The notes: generated by a model not told the origin, from the sequence alone. A stretch of 64,000 bases of DNA from Trichomonas vaginalis G3 (GCF_026262505.1 NC_067208.1:3481962-3545961); one strand, 5' to 3'; shown: positions 1 through 12,457, counted from the first letter of the stretch. A program made the numbers and translations.

Positions 1-1109
1 GTCTCATTAAGGTGAATAAACAGGCAAAGAGAGATGTAATAGCTATTTGGTGAACTGTATTCGGGCTTTTCGTGCTTCTTTTCGAATATTGTGTATTTGA
101 TTGAAGAGTCGTAGTAATATGACCACTCCTTGTGAGAAGTAGAGAGAAATATATGAAACTGATGAATCCCCTAAGTGTAAATAAGATCACTTCAATCATT
201 TTTCAATTAGATCTAATATGCACATGGCAACATTTCACAAGTTATATTTTTTTGAAAAAAAAATGTAAAGTGTAATCTTTGTGATTAATATGATATGTCT
301 TCATTTAGTGTTATATCTCATTGCATAAATCAGAGTTCAAGGATTGATCTACATTGGAGTTCACCATTGTTTTATATGCTCTAATTCATCTTATTATAAT
401 GTGTTCTGTTGTGTGTATCAAAATTTTCAATCGTGGGAAAGTGAGAAACAAATAGCGATTCATTATAAGGAAGTTTGTGAGTTTATGCAAAATGAACAAG
501 CTGCTCATATTTATGAACTATGAGATCAGCAGTCCTAATGTTTATTATGATATATTCTTATCCACAATATCCTTTATATTAATTTTTTACAAAATAGTCA
601 TTTTTCTCTGGAGGGATCGTATATAAAATCATGTGTTGTACAACTATATAGTTAGTTACTAATTCATAATTAAGCAACTCCAAACATTTTTACTATGAAA
701 ATTGTAATTTTTTGTTTAATTCATAGAGAAATTACAATTTTTTATGTCAAAAAAATGAAAATGGATCATTCCAAAACACATGTTAGATTTTATTTTAAAT
801 CTGGGTATTAATTTTATTATTTTAATGACCTTTTTAAAATAATTATGCATCACCAAATCCTTTTCCCGGAGTTCTTGTTCACAAATCAGGAACTAACACA
901 TTAATAAGTTGGTGAGTATCTGAGCCTTTTAACCGGAAATACAATGCCCAAGTAGTTATTCAGCCTAATCAAGTTTCGATTTAATCATCTGGATTTTAAA
1001 ACACCATTAAATGTATTTTTAGTTCAAATATATGCTAAATAGAAGATAATTTAGGTTGCTCATTTTAGAGATTTTAAATTTGAACGATAGAACGGTTTGG
1101 CCTTTTCGA
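1..1109. other. A+T-rich intergenic DNA, no gene seen
   Basis: No convincing coding frame, RNA gene or long repeat is visible on either strand. The stretch is A+T-rich with short homopolymer runs. The last 60 bases form the 5' flank of the ribosomal protein gene and include TCATTTT at 1059-1065. That resembles the trichomonad initiator (TCA followed by pyrimidine and A/T), but it lies about 48 bases before the ATG, further than is typical, so promoter assignment is tentative. Confidence 0.5.
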
Positions 1110-1592
1110 ATGGCTGATCAGGCTGTTATCATCAAGTGCCGTGTTTGGGGTGGTGAAACCGGTGTCACATCAAAGCTTGCACCAAAGCTTGGTCCTCTCG
1201 GTGTCCCAGCTCCAAAGGTTGCTCAAGAAGTCGCTAAGGCTACAGAAAAATACAAAGGCTTCCGTGCTACAGTTAAGATCACCGTCCAGAACCGTGAGTT
1301 CAAGGTCGAAGTTGAAAACTCAACATCTACACTCCTCATCGCTGCTCTCAATGAGCCACATCGTGATCGTAAGAAAGTAAAGGCTGTCAAGCACTCTGGC
1401 TCTCTTTCCCTTGATACAATCATCGATATCGCTCGTACAATGAGACCAAAGTCCTGCGCTCGCACACTTGCTGGCACAGTCAAGGAAGTTCTTGGCACAG
1501 CTCAGGCTATGGGCGCTCATGTTGATGGCATGGATCCAAAGGAAGTCCAGAAGAAGATTGCTTCCGGCGAAATCCCAATTCCAAAGGAGTAA
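1110..1592 (+). CDS. RPL12: 60S ribosomal protein L12 (uL11 family)
   Basis: A 160-residue protein of the uL11 family, which forms the base of the ribosomal stalk with the GTPase-associated rRNA. Visible family features are the N-terminal block with KLAPKLGPLGVPAPKV (proline-rich loop), the central FRATVKITVQNREFKVEV strand region and the C-terminal RNA-binding domain with ARTLAGTVKEVLGTAQAMG near the end. The length fits eukaryotic L12. I chose the ATG at 1110 (MADQAVIIKC) over the upstream open frame because family homology begins there and the upstream part has no ATG. Codon use is much richer in C/G at third positions than its neighbours, as expected of a highly expressed gene. The stop runs into TAAAT, matching the trichomonad UAAA polyadenylation signal. 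Very sure of the family. Confidence 0.95.
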   Translation: MADQAVIIKCRVWGGETGVTSKLAPKLGPLGVPAPKVAQEVAKATEKYKGFRATVKITVQNREFKVEVENSTSTLLIAALNEPHRDRKKVKAVKHSGSLSLDTIIDIARTMRPKSCARTLAGTVKEVLGTAQAMGAHVDGMDPKEVQKKIASGEIPIPKE

Positions 1593-1788
1593 ATCTAAAT
1601 ATGATTTTCTTACTTCTGATATAGCTATTAAAATCTACTTGCTTTTTAAAACTACATTACAAATAAACGATTTTTTCAAAAACATCCTAACTTTATATGA
1701 AATAATTTTTCATAAATTTTAAATTTTTGGGTTTACAAACAAATTTATTAAAAACAAGACAACTAATGCATATGGTCAATCAACCGAA

Positions 1789-3135
1789 CTAATTGTCAAA
1801 GTGAGAATGAATAAAATCGCAATAATTTTCAATAATTCTTTCAAATTCTTGATTTTCTTCAATATTTGAACTTCTTACGCTATCTATATCAAAGTTGTTC
1901 ATTATAATTTCTATTGCTCCTTGGTTTGAAGATAAAATTGCAATTTCTAGGAGTTTTTGAACGCCTTCAATAATTTTAATGCTCATCTTAACATCATCTA
2001 CTACATATATATCGAACAGTGTTGTTATAATATCAGAAAAGCAGTCAAAATTCATCAATAAATTTATATCTGATGACGGCAACAATAATATCCATTCTAA
2101 CAATAAATTGCAGAATGCTCCTTTTAATTGAGTCTCAGAGGAGTTCAATTCCGAAACAATATACTCAATATTCTCAAATAATTGAACGTTGATTTCTTTT
2201 ACATATTTGATATAAGTTGATAATGTATATACTGCAGATACTTGAGAATCTGAATCGTTAAAGGCAAATTCAATTAAAACACTTGGATCAAATCTAAAAT
2301 CAAAAAATTCTATAAGATATCTTATGATATAAAACACTAATTGGCTATCATCTTGATTGTCCATAGAAATATTGTGGTATTGAACACTTATGGCCTCAAT
2401 TAACCTATCATCTATATAATTTTTGAGTTCTTGTGGAATAAACTTGATGGAATTTACAAGAATCCAAAGGGAATTCGTAATATTTAGTTTATCTGATCCA
2501 TTTAAAATTGTTGGTAAAAATTGATAGATTTGAAAGATTTCTCGATCGAATTGATTATATTTTGTTAATAGTTTGATCAAATTTAATGAAAATTGCACAT
2601 ATGCTCCTTTGCTTATGAGCTCAAACATTGTTTCAAACGGAAAATCAGAAATTATTAAACTAATTGGGAAGTATTCGTTTTGTTCTATTAAGTATATAAT
2701 AAATAATTGAGGATAATATGATAATTCTTGATTACTATTGTAAATTAGTTCATTTATATGAATATGGCAATAATATTCGATAAAATATTGAATTAAATTC
2801 GGATTACTTTTAAGAACATTGTATAAAAACTTAAATATATCAATAATGATCTCTAAATTGTTGTTGAAATTATCAATCAGGAGTGATATTGAAAATAAAT
2901 CAGTGTTTTCAAATAGAGATTCTGGAATTTGTAGATTTATCGAAAGATAAGACATTTCTTTAAGTGTTTTTATGATATTTTCAATATTATTCTGTTGATA
3001 GTAATTTTGTAGATTTTCATAATGATTTATTAATGTAGAAATTGCAGATTCTGTCATATAACTTGGGTCTTCTTCTTCGAATTCAATTTCATCGATTTTC
3101 CTGATACATCGATGGTCATTGATTTTGTATTCCAT
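1789..3135 (-). CDS. Armadillo/HEAT-like helical repeat protein
   Basis: 448 residues, ATG at 3135. After an acidic N-terminus (residues 15-25, rich in E and D), the protein is a run of roughly 40-residue helical units rich in leucine, isoleucine and asparagine, such as EIIIDIFKFLYNVLKSNPNL and FCNLLLEWILLL. The overall pattern is that of the armadillo-like superfamily (importin-alpha/beta-catenin type), which is strongly expanded in trichomonads. No catalytic motif, signal peptide or membrane segment is visible. A role in protein-protein interaction or transport is only an inference from fold. It lies tail-to-tail with RPL12 and about 360 bases downstream of the TBC gene on the same strand. 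An unrelated all-helical protein is the main alternative. Confidence 0.7.
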   Translation of the reverse strand: MEYKINDHRCIRKIDEIEFEEEDPSYMTESAISTLINHYENLQNYYQQNNIENIIKTLKEMSYLSINLQIPESLFENTDLFSISLLIDNFNNNLEIIIDIFKFLYNVLKSNPNLIQYFIEYYCHIHINELIYNSNQELSYYPQLFIIYLIEQNEYFPISLIISDFPFETMFELISKGAYVQFSLNLIKLLTKYNQFDREIFQIYQFLPTILNGSDKLNITNSLWILVNSIKFIPQELKNYIDDRLIEAISVQYHNISMDNQDDSQLVFYIIRYLIEFFDFRFDPSVLIEFAFNDSDSQVSAVYTLSTYIKYVKEINVQLFENIEYIVSELNSSETQLKGAFCNLLLEWILLLPSSDINLLMNFDCFSDIITTLFDIYVVDDVKMSIKIIEGVQKLLEIAILSSNQGAIEIIMNNFDIDSVRSSNIEENQEFERIIENYCDFIHSHFDN

Positions 3136-3496
3136 TCCACATTAATAAAAATGAATGAAATGCTACCAGATCATTATTTTATACATCAAAAATTTCTTGA
3201 ATGATCTAAACACAAAACAATATCTTCATGATTCCACTTGATTTTTTGAAATTTTGCCATATCAAAATAACACTAAAAACATTGAGTACTAGCATAAGCT
3301 GAATGCATAACATTACTAACAAAACAATCATGGAGATAATAATCAAAATGATGTTGATTATTCCTCATACAAACTTTTATTCTTATCATTTTGAAGATTT
3401 AATGAAATCCTATATATTTGGTAAGTTGAAAATATATATCAGATTTTAGGAAACATTTTTATAAAAAATATATCAAAACATAATATTATATTTTTA
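3136..3496. other. Intergenic, no gene seen
   Basis: A+T-rich spacer between two minus-strand genes. It should hold the promoter of the armadillo-like gene and the 3' end of the TBC gene. No repeat or motif could be assigned. Confidence 0.5.
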
Positions 3497-4618
3497 TTAA
3501 ATACAATTACTAATATATTTAGCAGCTGTAACAACTCCAACTGCGAGGAACAGCATAGCAGCTTTTCCCCATCCAAAAAGATTTGTGTTTGGATCCATGA
3601 ATTTATCGGCATCTGCAATTAATTTCTGCATATTCCAGTTCTTGTAGTGTTGTAGTTGACCAAGTTTACAAATTGGTACTTGTGCAAAATGAGCAAGGCA
3701 AAGAGCTTCAATATACTGTTGCATTGCAGTCTTGTGGCATATGATGCGATCCCACAATGTAATAATGCCTGCGTAATCATGCTCTTCGGCAAATAATAAA
3801 ATTTCCCATCTTAAAGCGAAATGTATTGATGTTTGCATTTGTTTGCTCAAATAATTCATTAAATTCGGATTAATTTGGTACATTTTTTGATCTAACTCTC
3901 TAAAATGATTTTCTAACCTTGTCGGATCTGATAAATAGTGGGAAATCCCAGATAATTCGATCATTTTAGTTGCCAGATAATAAGCACTCGCTTCAGCAAT
4001 CATATCTGGTAGGTCATTTTCAGTGGTGAAGAGAATTGAGATAAGATAGCAAATATAAACATATCTTTCACAGCCTTGAATATAAGTAAACTTTGATTCC
4101 GTCAAGTTCATCATTGTTAATACTCTTGCAACTCTAAAAAGTACACCATTTTGCTTTATATAAGGTAAATTTGCCGATTTAGCTAAATCATTGAAGAATC
4201 TAATAGTCCTTCGTAAATCGTTTTGAATTTGTGATTCTTGCTCATCTGATAATGCAAGTAATGGATCTGAAGGATTTTCGACTAATTTAGAATTTAAAAA
4301 AGATTCATACTTAGAGCAAAGTTGGCATATATAATCAGCCCAACTATCTTTGCTGGGATTTAGTATATTTAGCATCAACATCCATGAAATATATCTGTCT
4401 GTGTAGTTTTTGGAATTTTTCTCGGTTAATAGAAAATTTTCAGCATCTTTTCGAGTGGAAATACCATTTTTTGAGCTACATATTACGCTATGAATCTTTT
4501 TTACATCCAATTTTGTCCTGGTTGTGTTCCAGGATGGATGCATTTCCTTTTCAGAAGAGCTATCTTTTTTGAATGGTGTAAATATTTCAATCAAAATCAT
4601 GTAAACTTCTGAAAACAT
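3497..4618 (-). CDS. TBC-domain Rab GTPase-activating protein, C-terminal anchor
   Basis: 373 residues, ATG at 4618. A TBC domain covers roughly residues 65-310. The arginine finger is visible in IQNDLRRTIRFF (family pattern IxxDxxR) and the glutamine finger in YIQGCERY (family YxQG), so both catalytic residues of a dual-finger Rab-GAP are present. The late block FALRWEILLFAEEHDYAGIITLWDRI matches the conserved TBC C-motif. The last 20 or so residues contain a hydrophobic run (AAMLFLAVGVVTAAKYI), suggesting a tail anchor in an endomembrane. It should stimulate GTP hydrolysis by a Rab in vesicle traffic; which Rab cannot be told. The gene appears complete and intron-free. Confidence 0.88.
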   Translation of the reverse strand: MFSEVYMILIEIFTPFKKDSSSEKEMHPSWNTTRTKLDVKKIHSVICSSKNGISTRKDAENFLLTEKNSKNYTDRYISWMLMLNILNPSKDSWADYICQLCSKYESFLNSKLVENPSDPLLALSDEQESQIQNDLRRTIRFFNDLAKSANLPYIKQNGVLFRVARVLTMMNLTESKFTYIQGCERYVYICYLISILFTTENDLPDMIAEASAYYLATKMIELSGISHYLSDPTRLENHFRELDQKMYQINPNLMNYLSKQMQTSIHFALRWEILLFAEEHDYAGIITLWDRIICHKTAMQQYIEALCLAHFAQVPICKLGQLQHYKNWNMQKLIADADKFMDPNTNLFGWGKAAMLFLAVGVVTAAKYISNCI

Positions 4619-5039
4619 TAACGATAGTTTTGTTGCTTTTATCCATCATCCAATCAGTTAATTCCATCAAAAATAAATACTACAAATATTGTAATTACAT
4701 ATTATAATATTAGAAATGAATTATTGGTATATTATTCAATATCAAATTTTATAATCAGGTTTCTAAAACATATTCAAATATTATTGGATTTGCAAATCCA
4801 ATAATAATATATTATCAAATATTATAATTATAATTTTAATAGAAAGTTATTGGATTTGCAAATTTTCACTCTTGCAATCTGAGAATTGGATTTTTTAAAT
4901 TATTTATTTGATAAAATATTGTATTGATAAATGGGGGAGAAGCTTGCTCAATGTGACTAAAGATAACACAAAATACATCTTCTAATACCTATTTTAATAA
5001 CTAATTTTTTAATGAATAATAAAAAGGAGATATTAAATA
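4619..5039. other. Intergenic with a 28-bp perfect palindrome
   Basis: No coding frame. Positions 4779-4806 form a perfect palindrome centred on TTGGATTTGCAAATCCAA. Its core TTATTGGATTTGCAAAT recurs at about 4847. The rest is A+T-rich. The palindrome may be a regulatory site or a relic of a small inverted-repeat element; nothing decides between them. Confidence 0.5.
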
Positions 5040-5354
5040 TTAAAGATCAACAGAGTCGTTGTTGAGATCTGGATCTTCTTGATCATCATTATTTTGATCA
5101 TATTGATCTTCAACAAATTTATCATTCTCTTCGAAATCTTGATGGAATGGATCATCGATCTTGTCTGTTGTTGTGAAAAGTGGATTGTCGTTTGTTGTTT
5201 CTTGTCCGGTCGTGGTGATGCTTTGGACTGTTTCTGCTTCAATCTCGATTGCTTCTTCGTTCGACTTATCTTCTTCTTCTTTCTTCCTCTTCAGAATGAT
5301 GATAAAGATGATGACGCTGCAGATGATAGCGGCAACAAGTAGGGGTAATTTTAG
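5040..5354 (-). pseudogene. Membrane anchor and cytoplasmic tail of a surface protein, orphaned
   Basis: An open frame of 104 codons on the minus strand ending at TAA (5042-5040), with a stop codon directly upstream (5357-5355) and no ATG at its head. It encodes a transmembrane helix (LLVAAIICSVIIFIIIL), a basic stop-transfer patch (KRKKEEEDK) and an acidic, Asp/Asn/Thr-rich tail ending NNDSVDL. This is the usual C-terminus of trichomonad type-I surface proteins. It has the same strand as the decayed Ig-like surface gene that starts at 11493 and stops at 5969, and lies just beyond it. I infer it is that gene's own tail, cut off by the 5355-5968 insertion. A spliced exon is less likely because no trichomonad-type splice sites are visible. 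Confidence 0.6.
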
Positions 5355-5968
5355 CTAAAAGTGACACGCCTGTAAAAAGTGACACACCCGTGAAGGGTGT
5401 GATTACCGATCGGTAATTTCGACAGTTTAGAATTTAAAATTTTTTATGGAACTGTTGCGAGTTTCATAAAGAATTTAAGGAATATAAGCAAAGATTTGAA
5501 TCAAAATCTTAGACCTAAGCCGCTCGATTCGCTCGCGGCTTCCGCGAATTACAGATCAGCAAAGATTTGAATCAAAATCTTCGAACTAAGCCGATCGCTT
5601 CGCTCGCGGCTTTCTTTATTATTTTAAATTTGCATATTTCCATCAAAAGTTCATAAGGTAAAAAATTTCGTTTATATTATTGCAAAATAAAATCTTCATT
5701 ATCAGAATAATATTAAATGATAATATAATATAATTTATAAACAACTATTATTTAATAAAGTTTAATTGCCAAGGTTCATCTAATTTTTTGATTTTTAATG
5801 TTTTATGAATTTTATTTATCATGTATATATCTAATGAAGATTATATATGTAGAAGATAAGTACCTTAATATGTACGTAAAAATTAATGAAATTTATTTTG
5901 AATGTAGAACCGAGCAATTTTCAAATTTTGTGCTTTTTTTGAATTTTCTCGATACCAGATAAGTTGTG
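5355..5968. repeat. Palindrome-rich insertion between surface-protein body and tail
   Basis: About 610 bases of non-coding DNA with a texture unlike its flanks. It holds a hairpin CACACCC-GTGAA-GGGTGTG (about 5384-5402), a 16-base perfect palindrome ATTACCGATCGGTAAT (about 5404-5419) and a 71-base direct duplication (units starting at 5487 and 5558). Each unit of the duplication carries an AGCCG...CGGCT hairpin with TCGCTTCGCTCG-type loops. It looks like a small inserted element or a nested pair of them. No terminal inverted repeat or target duplication could be fixed. Confidence 0.5.
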
Positions 5969-8900
5969 TTAGCTAAATAATATATGGATACAATGTGTCT
6001 TATTGATTGACGAGTTTGGAGCATAGAATGGCTGGTCAAAATTAGATGTTAATACAACTTTCGGATTACTAATGATGTTGATTCTCTGCGTCTTTTTAAT
6101 TCCTTCTGCTCCTTCACTATCATATGTCCTAAAAATGAAATATGAAGTACCTTGAACAAGTGGAGGACGAATTTGATGATCAAAGTTATATGTTTGACCT
6201 TGATTGTTACCTGAATATATTTCCACTTCTTCTTTATCGTTGACTTTCATCATAACATGGACAATATCATTTGGATCAATGTCCTTGACACTTATATGGA
6301 AATTGATCTTCTCATGGAAGTACACTGTGCTTGAGTCAACAGAAACATAAAGTTCTGGTGCACTTCGTTGGTCATATGTAAACTCTTGTGACTTACTTTC
6401 TGAAATTTTACCATAATAATTGTCCCAGAATACAATATGCAAAGTATTTGGACCTGGATTCAAACTATCTGGAATTGGAACCTCATATCTGAATGTAGTA
6501 TTCTGATCACTGCACTTCAGATAATATGATGTGCGAGTGTATTCGTTTTCGTTGTTGAATTTGTATCCGAAGTAAACTGAATCTTCATCGAAAACAGTAC
6601 CTTCGGCTACAATGAACGATTTCCTGTAATATAAGTCTCGTATATTATTGAATTCTTGAATGATTGGAGGCTTGTTCACTATGACTCTTAGTGATTGATA
6701 ATATGAATATTTTCCAGTTGGGCCGCTATCTGTTGCCCAAATATCAAGATGATACTGACCATATTTTGTTGGCATTTGAACATTAAATGTTATTTTATCT
6801 GTTCGATAGTCATCACGAACAGTTAATTCATTAGATGCATTATGTATCAAAATATCATTGTTAAATTTGTAGTAAACTTGAACTTTCTGACCTGGGATGA
6901 AATCTTTGACAAAACATGAAATTGTTTCTATTTCACCACCTTTGTAACTGCTGCTCAAAGAAGACGTAATATAAGGTGATGGAACTTTATAAACATAATA
7001 GTTTCTAATAGATTTAGCTATTAATCCTGTTTGATCTTTGACAAGGAAAGTGATGTTATGCGTACCTTCAACTTTTGGCTGGTTAATAACATATGTGAAT
7101 TTCATTTCTTGATTACCAACATCAAATTCTTTAATTTTCTCTTGTTTTGATACATCATTATCAATAATTCGATATATTTCAAGATGATCTCCAATATCTC
7201 TATCAGCAACAGTAATTTCTGCATTAATTTTCTGATATAATTCCATATTATTTACATCAAATGAACATATTATTTCTGGAGTGTGTTTATTATTGAGATA
7301 AAATCTCATTTCTTCTCTCTCTAAACTGGAACTAAATTCATCCCTAACAAATATAGTAACTGAATAATAACCATCTTTAAAATCATTTGGAATTTCTATA
7401 GTATTATTAGTCCAATATTCATTTCTATTGTATGACTTCGCAGATATATCTCTAGGATTTGTTTCATCACCATCAAAATAATATGATAATTTTGTATAAA
7501 AATTACCTTGATTCGTACATAGAGCCTTTATTTCAATCCTTTCTCCATGTGCATATTCATCTTTGATTGGTTCAATGTTCAGAAGCTTTGGTCTTAATTT
7601 AATTGGAATCAGTCCTACACTAAAAGTATATTTCATCCGTTCTAATTCAAGTATAATTTTACCCATATAACTGCCAATATAGCTTGGTAATTCAACAGAT
7701 ACATCTATTATATCAGATATATAATGATCGTTACATGATACATTGATATTTAGATCTTTTGAAAAAACTTCTATATCATTATTGTAATCAATTAACACAA
7801 ATCTTGCAGGATAATTTTCTTCTGGATTGAAATCAAAAAATTGTAACTGCATCTGAAGCATTGATCCTGGATCATAATATCTTGAAAGATGAATTAAATT
7901 TTCCATTCTTCTTTCTTGTCCGATATATAAATAATGATTTAGAGAGGAATATTTCATCCCATGGGAATCAACAACATAATAGTGAATTTCAACCAAAGTA
8001 GATTCCTTCGGGAATACATATTCATAATTATAGTATTGGTATGATCCATCTGATATATTACTTAAATTAATGTTGGCAGGTTATCATCTACTTGAAAATA
8101 TAATTTAACTTCTTCACCAATATTGAAATCCCTATAAAGTAATTTAAAATTATAACTCCATTCATAAAATCGGACTTCAGTTTCAATATATGGGGGATCT
8201 ACAACGTTTGCAATTGGAACATAGTTATCAGAAATAGTGAAATCAAATGTATATGTTTTTGTAATACTATTCCATGTTATAGATAAAAACATTGTATGGT
8301 TACCTTTTGTATATATTTTCTTCATGTTAAAATTGCTGTTAAAACTTTTCCAGTCTCCTGAATTTGAAAGTGATTGATACCGAATTTGTGTGTTATCACA
8401 TTTTATTATTTGTTCGAAATTTCCATTTACATTTGTCTCATAATTCAGGTTAATCATTTCTCCATATGAATAAACTGTTTTGTCTAAGGTGAAATTTCTG
8501 ACTTTTGGAAAGAATTTAATTATACCCGAGCCTTTATAAGACCCACTTACTCTTCCATTTGTCATTGTTGCATAATAGTTGATAGTGCCTTCGTATTCTG
8601 AAATGTTTGAAATATTAAATCGAAGATATGCATACATTCTGCTTCCGCTTCTATAATTATAATCTACAATAATATCAATTGTTTGATTCATATTTTCTAT
8701 TTCCACAACTAAGTTTGTATCAAATGTGTTAGTTCTGGCATTAATATTTGAGAAATAACAGCTTATTACTTTTTCTTGATCATAATATATTTCTCCAGAA
8801 TGATCACAATTTAATTGGGCATCACCATCTTCAGATTCTACTACAACATCAGTGTAAGTCAAAACATTTGATTTTAGTCCGATGGAATCTTCAACCCAAA

Positions 8901-11493
8901 ACTTGTATTCATAAGTTCCTGATGTATTTTGTCTATATAGCAATATAGTTTCATAAGCATTATCATAATTTCCCCTATAACTGCCATATTGAATTGGCTG
9001 ACCATCATCCAATGAATAATATATCGTACCTCTTTCACCTGGATTCATGATTCGCATTTCACAATATAAATTTGCATCTGTTAAATCATTATAATCATTT
9101 TCTGAAGGAATTGCTTCACATTGAATTCCTATTGTGGGATCTAGTTTACTTGTTATATTAACTGTTTTAATAAATGTTTTAGATAAGACTCCATTACTAC
9201 TTAGTGCTACTGCGGATAAATTGAATGATCTAGTTCGTCCAAATCTATTCACCAGAGTATCCCATTCAACAAAATCACCTTCTGTAAAATTGCATGCATA
9301 TAATAGCCCATAGGAAATTGTGGCGATTCTTTCTTTTTGGATAAATTCTCCATATGGGTCGGTAGAATATAAATATGAAGTAATATCAAAAATATCATTA
9401 TAAAATCCTAGTAAAATAATTAGATTACCCGTACCAGTAACATTAAAATTAACATAAACACTATTTGATAAAACTAGAGGATTTTCATCATCAGTAAAAA
9501 TATCATTAATTACTGGTGCAGGTTATGTTGCAAAAGTGAAATAACCATATATTTTTTTTAAGTTTTCAATTGTTGGTTCAGCAATCAAGTAAATTGTTAC
9601 ACTTTCAAATGCATTTTCTGTTGCATGGAAGTCTATACCAAATGTTTCACTGGACCAATTATCGTTTGCAGTGAAAATACCATCTAAATTAGAAAATTCA
9701 TTGGAAATAGTACGCGGGTCAAAAGATTCTAAAATAAAATCAAAATGTTCGGTCATTTGTGAGAGTGTTATATCAGATCCATAAGAACTCAATAGGCGCC
9801 TAGATCTTAAATCACCATCATCACTGGCTGTTTGATGCACAAATGTATATTTAACTTTGTATTGTGTACCAGGACTAACTTGATTTAAAGTGAAATTTAA
9901 TTTAACATTTTCACCGCCTGCAAAACCTACTGCTGATGTTCGTAGTAGATCATGTGATGAAACTATATGTGGAGGATAAAATACATATCTTTGATTAGTT
10001 TGATATTCCAATCCTATTGAATCAACAGCTTTAAAGGTGATATCATATTGACCGTATTGATCATCTGAAGGATTGTATGTGAAATTATAGAAATAATTGA
10101 TATCAGTAGTAAATAGCGTAACATTTGCCAGCCATTGAAAATCTTCTATTCCTTTTTCTGGATGCTTCACATACAAAGTAATATTTTGAGGAATATCAGA
10201 ATAATAAATTGCAAGCATAGATGAGTATGTTCCAGGCTTATTAATAGAGATCTGAGATGGTGTGGATATATATGGAGCATTTGCGCCATATTTGCATAAA
10301 AATGTTTTTCTAATGCTATTTAGAATTGTATAACTATTATAATAATAATAAAAACTAATTTTCCGATTTCCTTGTTTAGTATAATCATAATCGAATGTGT
10401 ATTCATAGTTGTTTCCAGAACTTATGTACCTATTATATAGACATTTTTTATTTTGAATATCATCATCAAAGAAAATGCATGGGGTGTGGTATCCAGATCC
10501 AGATTTTGTTTGAACAGAAATTGTTAAGCTTGTGTATCTTTTTAGAATTTTCGGAGGGTCAATTATTTCATAATCAAGTGATAATTCGTATATAAATAAA
10601 TGGCTTGGAATAGAATTCATAGAATTATTGGAAGCAATAAAAATAAATTCATAACTTCCAAATGGAATTAAAATTGATTTTTCTTCATATTGTTCTGTAC
10701 TTATAAGTGTAAAAACATCTAATTTTTCGAATTCTTTACCAGATAGATACACTCTAACATTTTGATTATTAACTGATGACCTCAATTTGCATACAGTTTT
10801 CTGTCCTTTAACTATATTTTCGCTCGGGCAAATTATTTCAGGTCTGGGTTCCATAAAATTATTATCGGCAATAATAATTCTTAATGTTGTTGGAGTAAAT
10901 GGTCCAAGATAGAATGTCCATCCAAAAGCAAAAAGTGACTGCGAAGATTTAAATGGTCTTGCATCAGGATTGATATTTTCAGAAAACTTGTAAACTTCAT
11001 CTTGATTGTAACTTGGTCTGAATAAGCGTATATCAGCATCGTGATATGTAACATTGACAGGATTCTTTGAATCTGCAACAATAACGATTTTTTCATCACT
11101 ATTTGGCTGATTATATACAAAACCATTAATTCCTGCATAAGTAGACACACCAACATCATTTGGAGTATATGGTGCATATCCATAAAAAACTAACTTAAAA
11201 TCAAGAGGAAATGTCAAATTATTATCTACTAAAAAATCCATATAAAGTTCATCTTTGGTATCTGATGCGGATATTGATGATTTAACTTTTATGCCATGAA
11301 AGAATGACTCTCCATTATCCTTACTTGTCAAATAAGTAAAATCAGATCGATCAACTTGTAATTGGGCTTGAAATCCGTGATCATCGGTAATGGATTCACC
11401 ATTATAATAGGCATTGAATAAATTTTTGTCATTTGGATCGAAATTATATGTAAATTTGTTGCAAAAAGTAAAGGAAAATAAAAGATTGAACAT
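5969..11493 (-). pseudogene. Large Ig-like/cadherin-like repeat surface protein, decayed
   Basis: A host gene of about 1,840 codons on the minus strand. The start at 11493 (MFNLLFSFTF) has a short signal-peptide-like hydrophobic run. The body consists of many roughly 100-residue beta-sandwich repeats, each opening with a motif such as PPYI, SPYITSS or PEIICS, plus strand pairs such as GYYSVTIFVRDE and GTHNITFLVKDQTG, resembling the Ig-like/cadherin-like extracellular repeats of trichomonad adhesion proteins. N-glycosylation sequons are frequent. The frame is interrupted by an in-frame TAA at 9525-9523; the same frame continues beyond it with clear homology (PAPVINDIFTDD). A frameshift follows near 8065-8075, where the repeat continues in another frame. 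The 3' end is cut within a repeat at 5969. Sequencing error could explain the two internal breaks but not the lost end. Confidence 0.8.
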
Positions 11494-12457
11494 TAATATA
11501 AATTTAATTCAATTAAATTGAATTTTTGATGCAATTCAATAATTTACATTTTTGAAAGAATAATAATAACCGTTGAATTATGACGAAAATTATCAAATAA
11601 ATTTATTTTATGCAATCAAAATTGAGAAGATTCAAAAATGAAAAGCTTTTGAAAATATAATGACGAATTATACTTTGTTTAATCTCAAAATTAAGAGCAG
11701 GACTAAACTGCATTCTGGATAAAAAATGTAATATGACCAATTATAAAATGGACTTATCCTTTGATATCACTTAAAACATATTTGATGAGTTAGAGCCAAA
11801 ATTATGGTGGGTGAATTTTATGTGAATTCAAAATTGAATTTGTCATGATTTTACGTCAAAATTCCTTTGCAACTTCCAGTTTTTTCTATTCGTAATATAT
11901 ATTTACAAAATCTTATTAGTATGTTTTGTGAATTTGAACAGTTAACTCCCTTAATTGAAAATTTCCCAAATATATATTTTGTTATTCAATCAGATTTTCT
12001 TGTTAAAAGAGAGTATCTCTCTATGTATAAAGAAGATTGAAAATACAAAGACAAGAATAAAGCTTGGTTAAATTGATACCTTTTCAACAACATTCTCATT
12101 GGACAGTTCAACAAGAGAAAACTCACACAGATATGTTATTACATAATGTAAAGTAATTTGGCTTATTAGAAATAATTATCCACGCTCGAAATGGTTTAAA
12201 CTCCGTCGATCTCATTCAAGGTTAGTATATTGTTAGGATATAGTGTATAGTGAATGAATCTGCGAGATCTTAACAACACCTTCGAAATTAAAGTTTGAGA
12301 TCAATCAATATCGATACTTTTCGAATTCATCTACAACCAATAGCAATAATGGTGTTAGCTCATTGTTAAAGTTCATCATTTCAATGTAGATTTGTTATTC
12401 ATTTCCCATCGTTTTTATTGATAAATCAAGTGATAAAAAAAAGTGATAAAATTTGAA
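11494..12457. other. Divergent intergenic region, no gene seen
   Basis: Nearly 1 kb between the surface-protein start (-) and the transporter start (+), so it should hold two promoters. It is A+T-rich with no open frame worth naming. A pair of GTGATAAAA words (about 12430 and 12442) precedes the transporter ATG. No consensus initiator could be placed with confidence. Confidence 0.45.
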
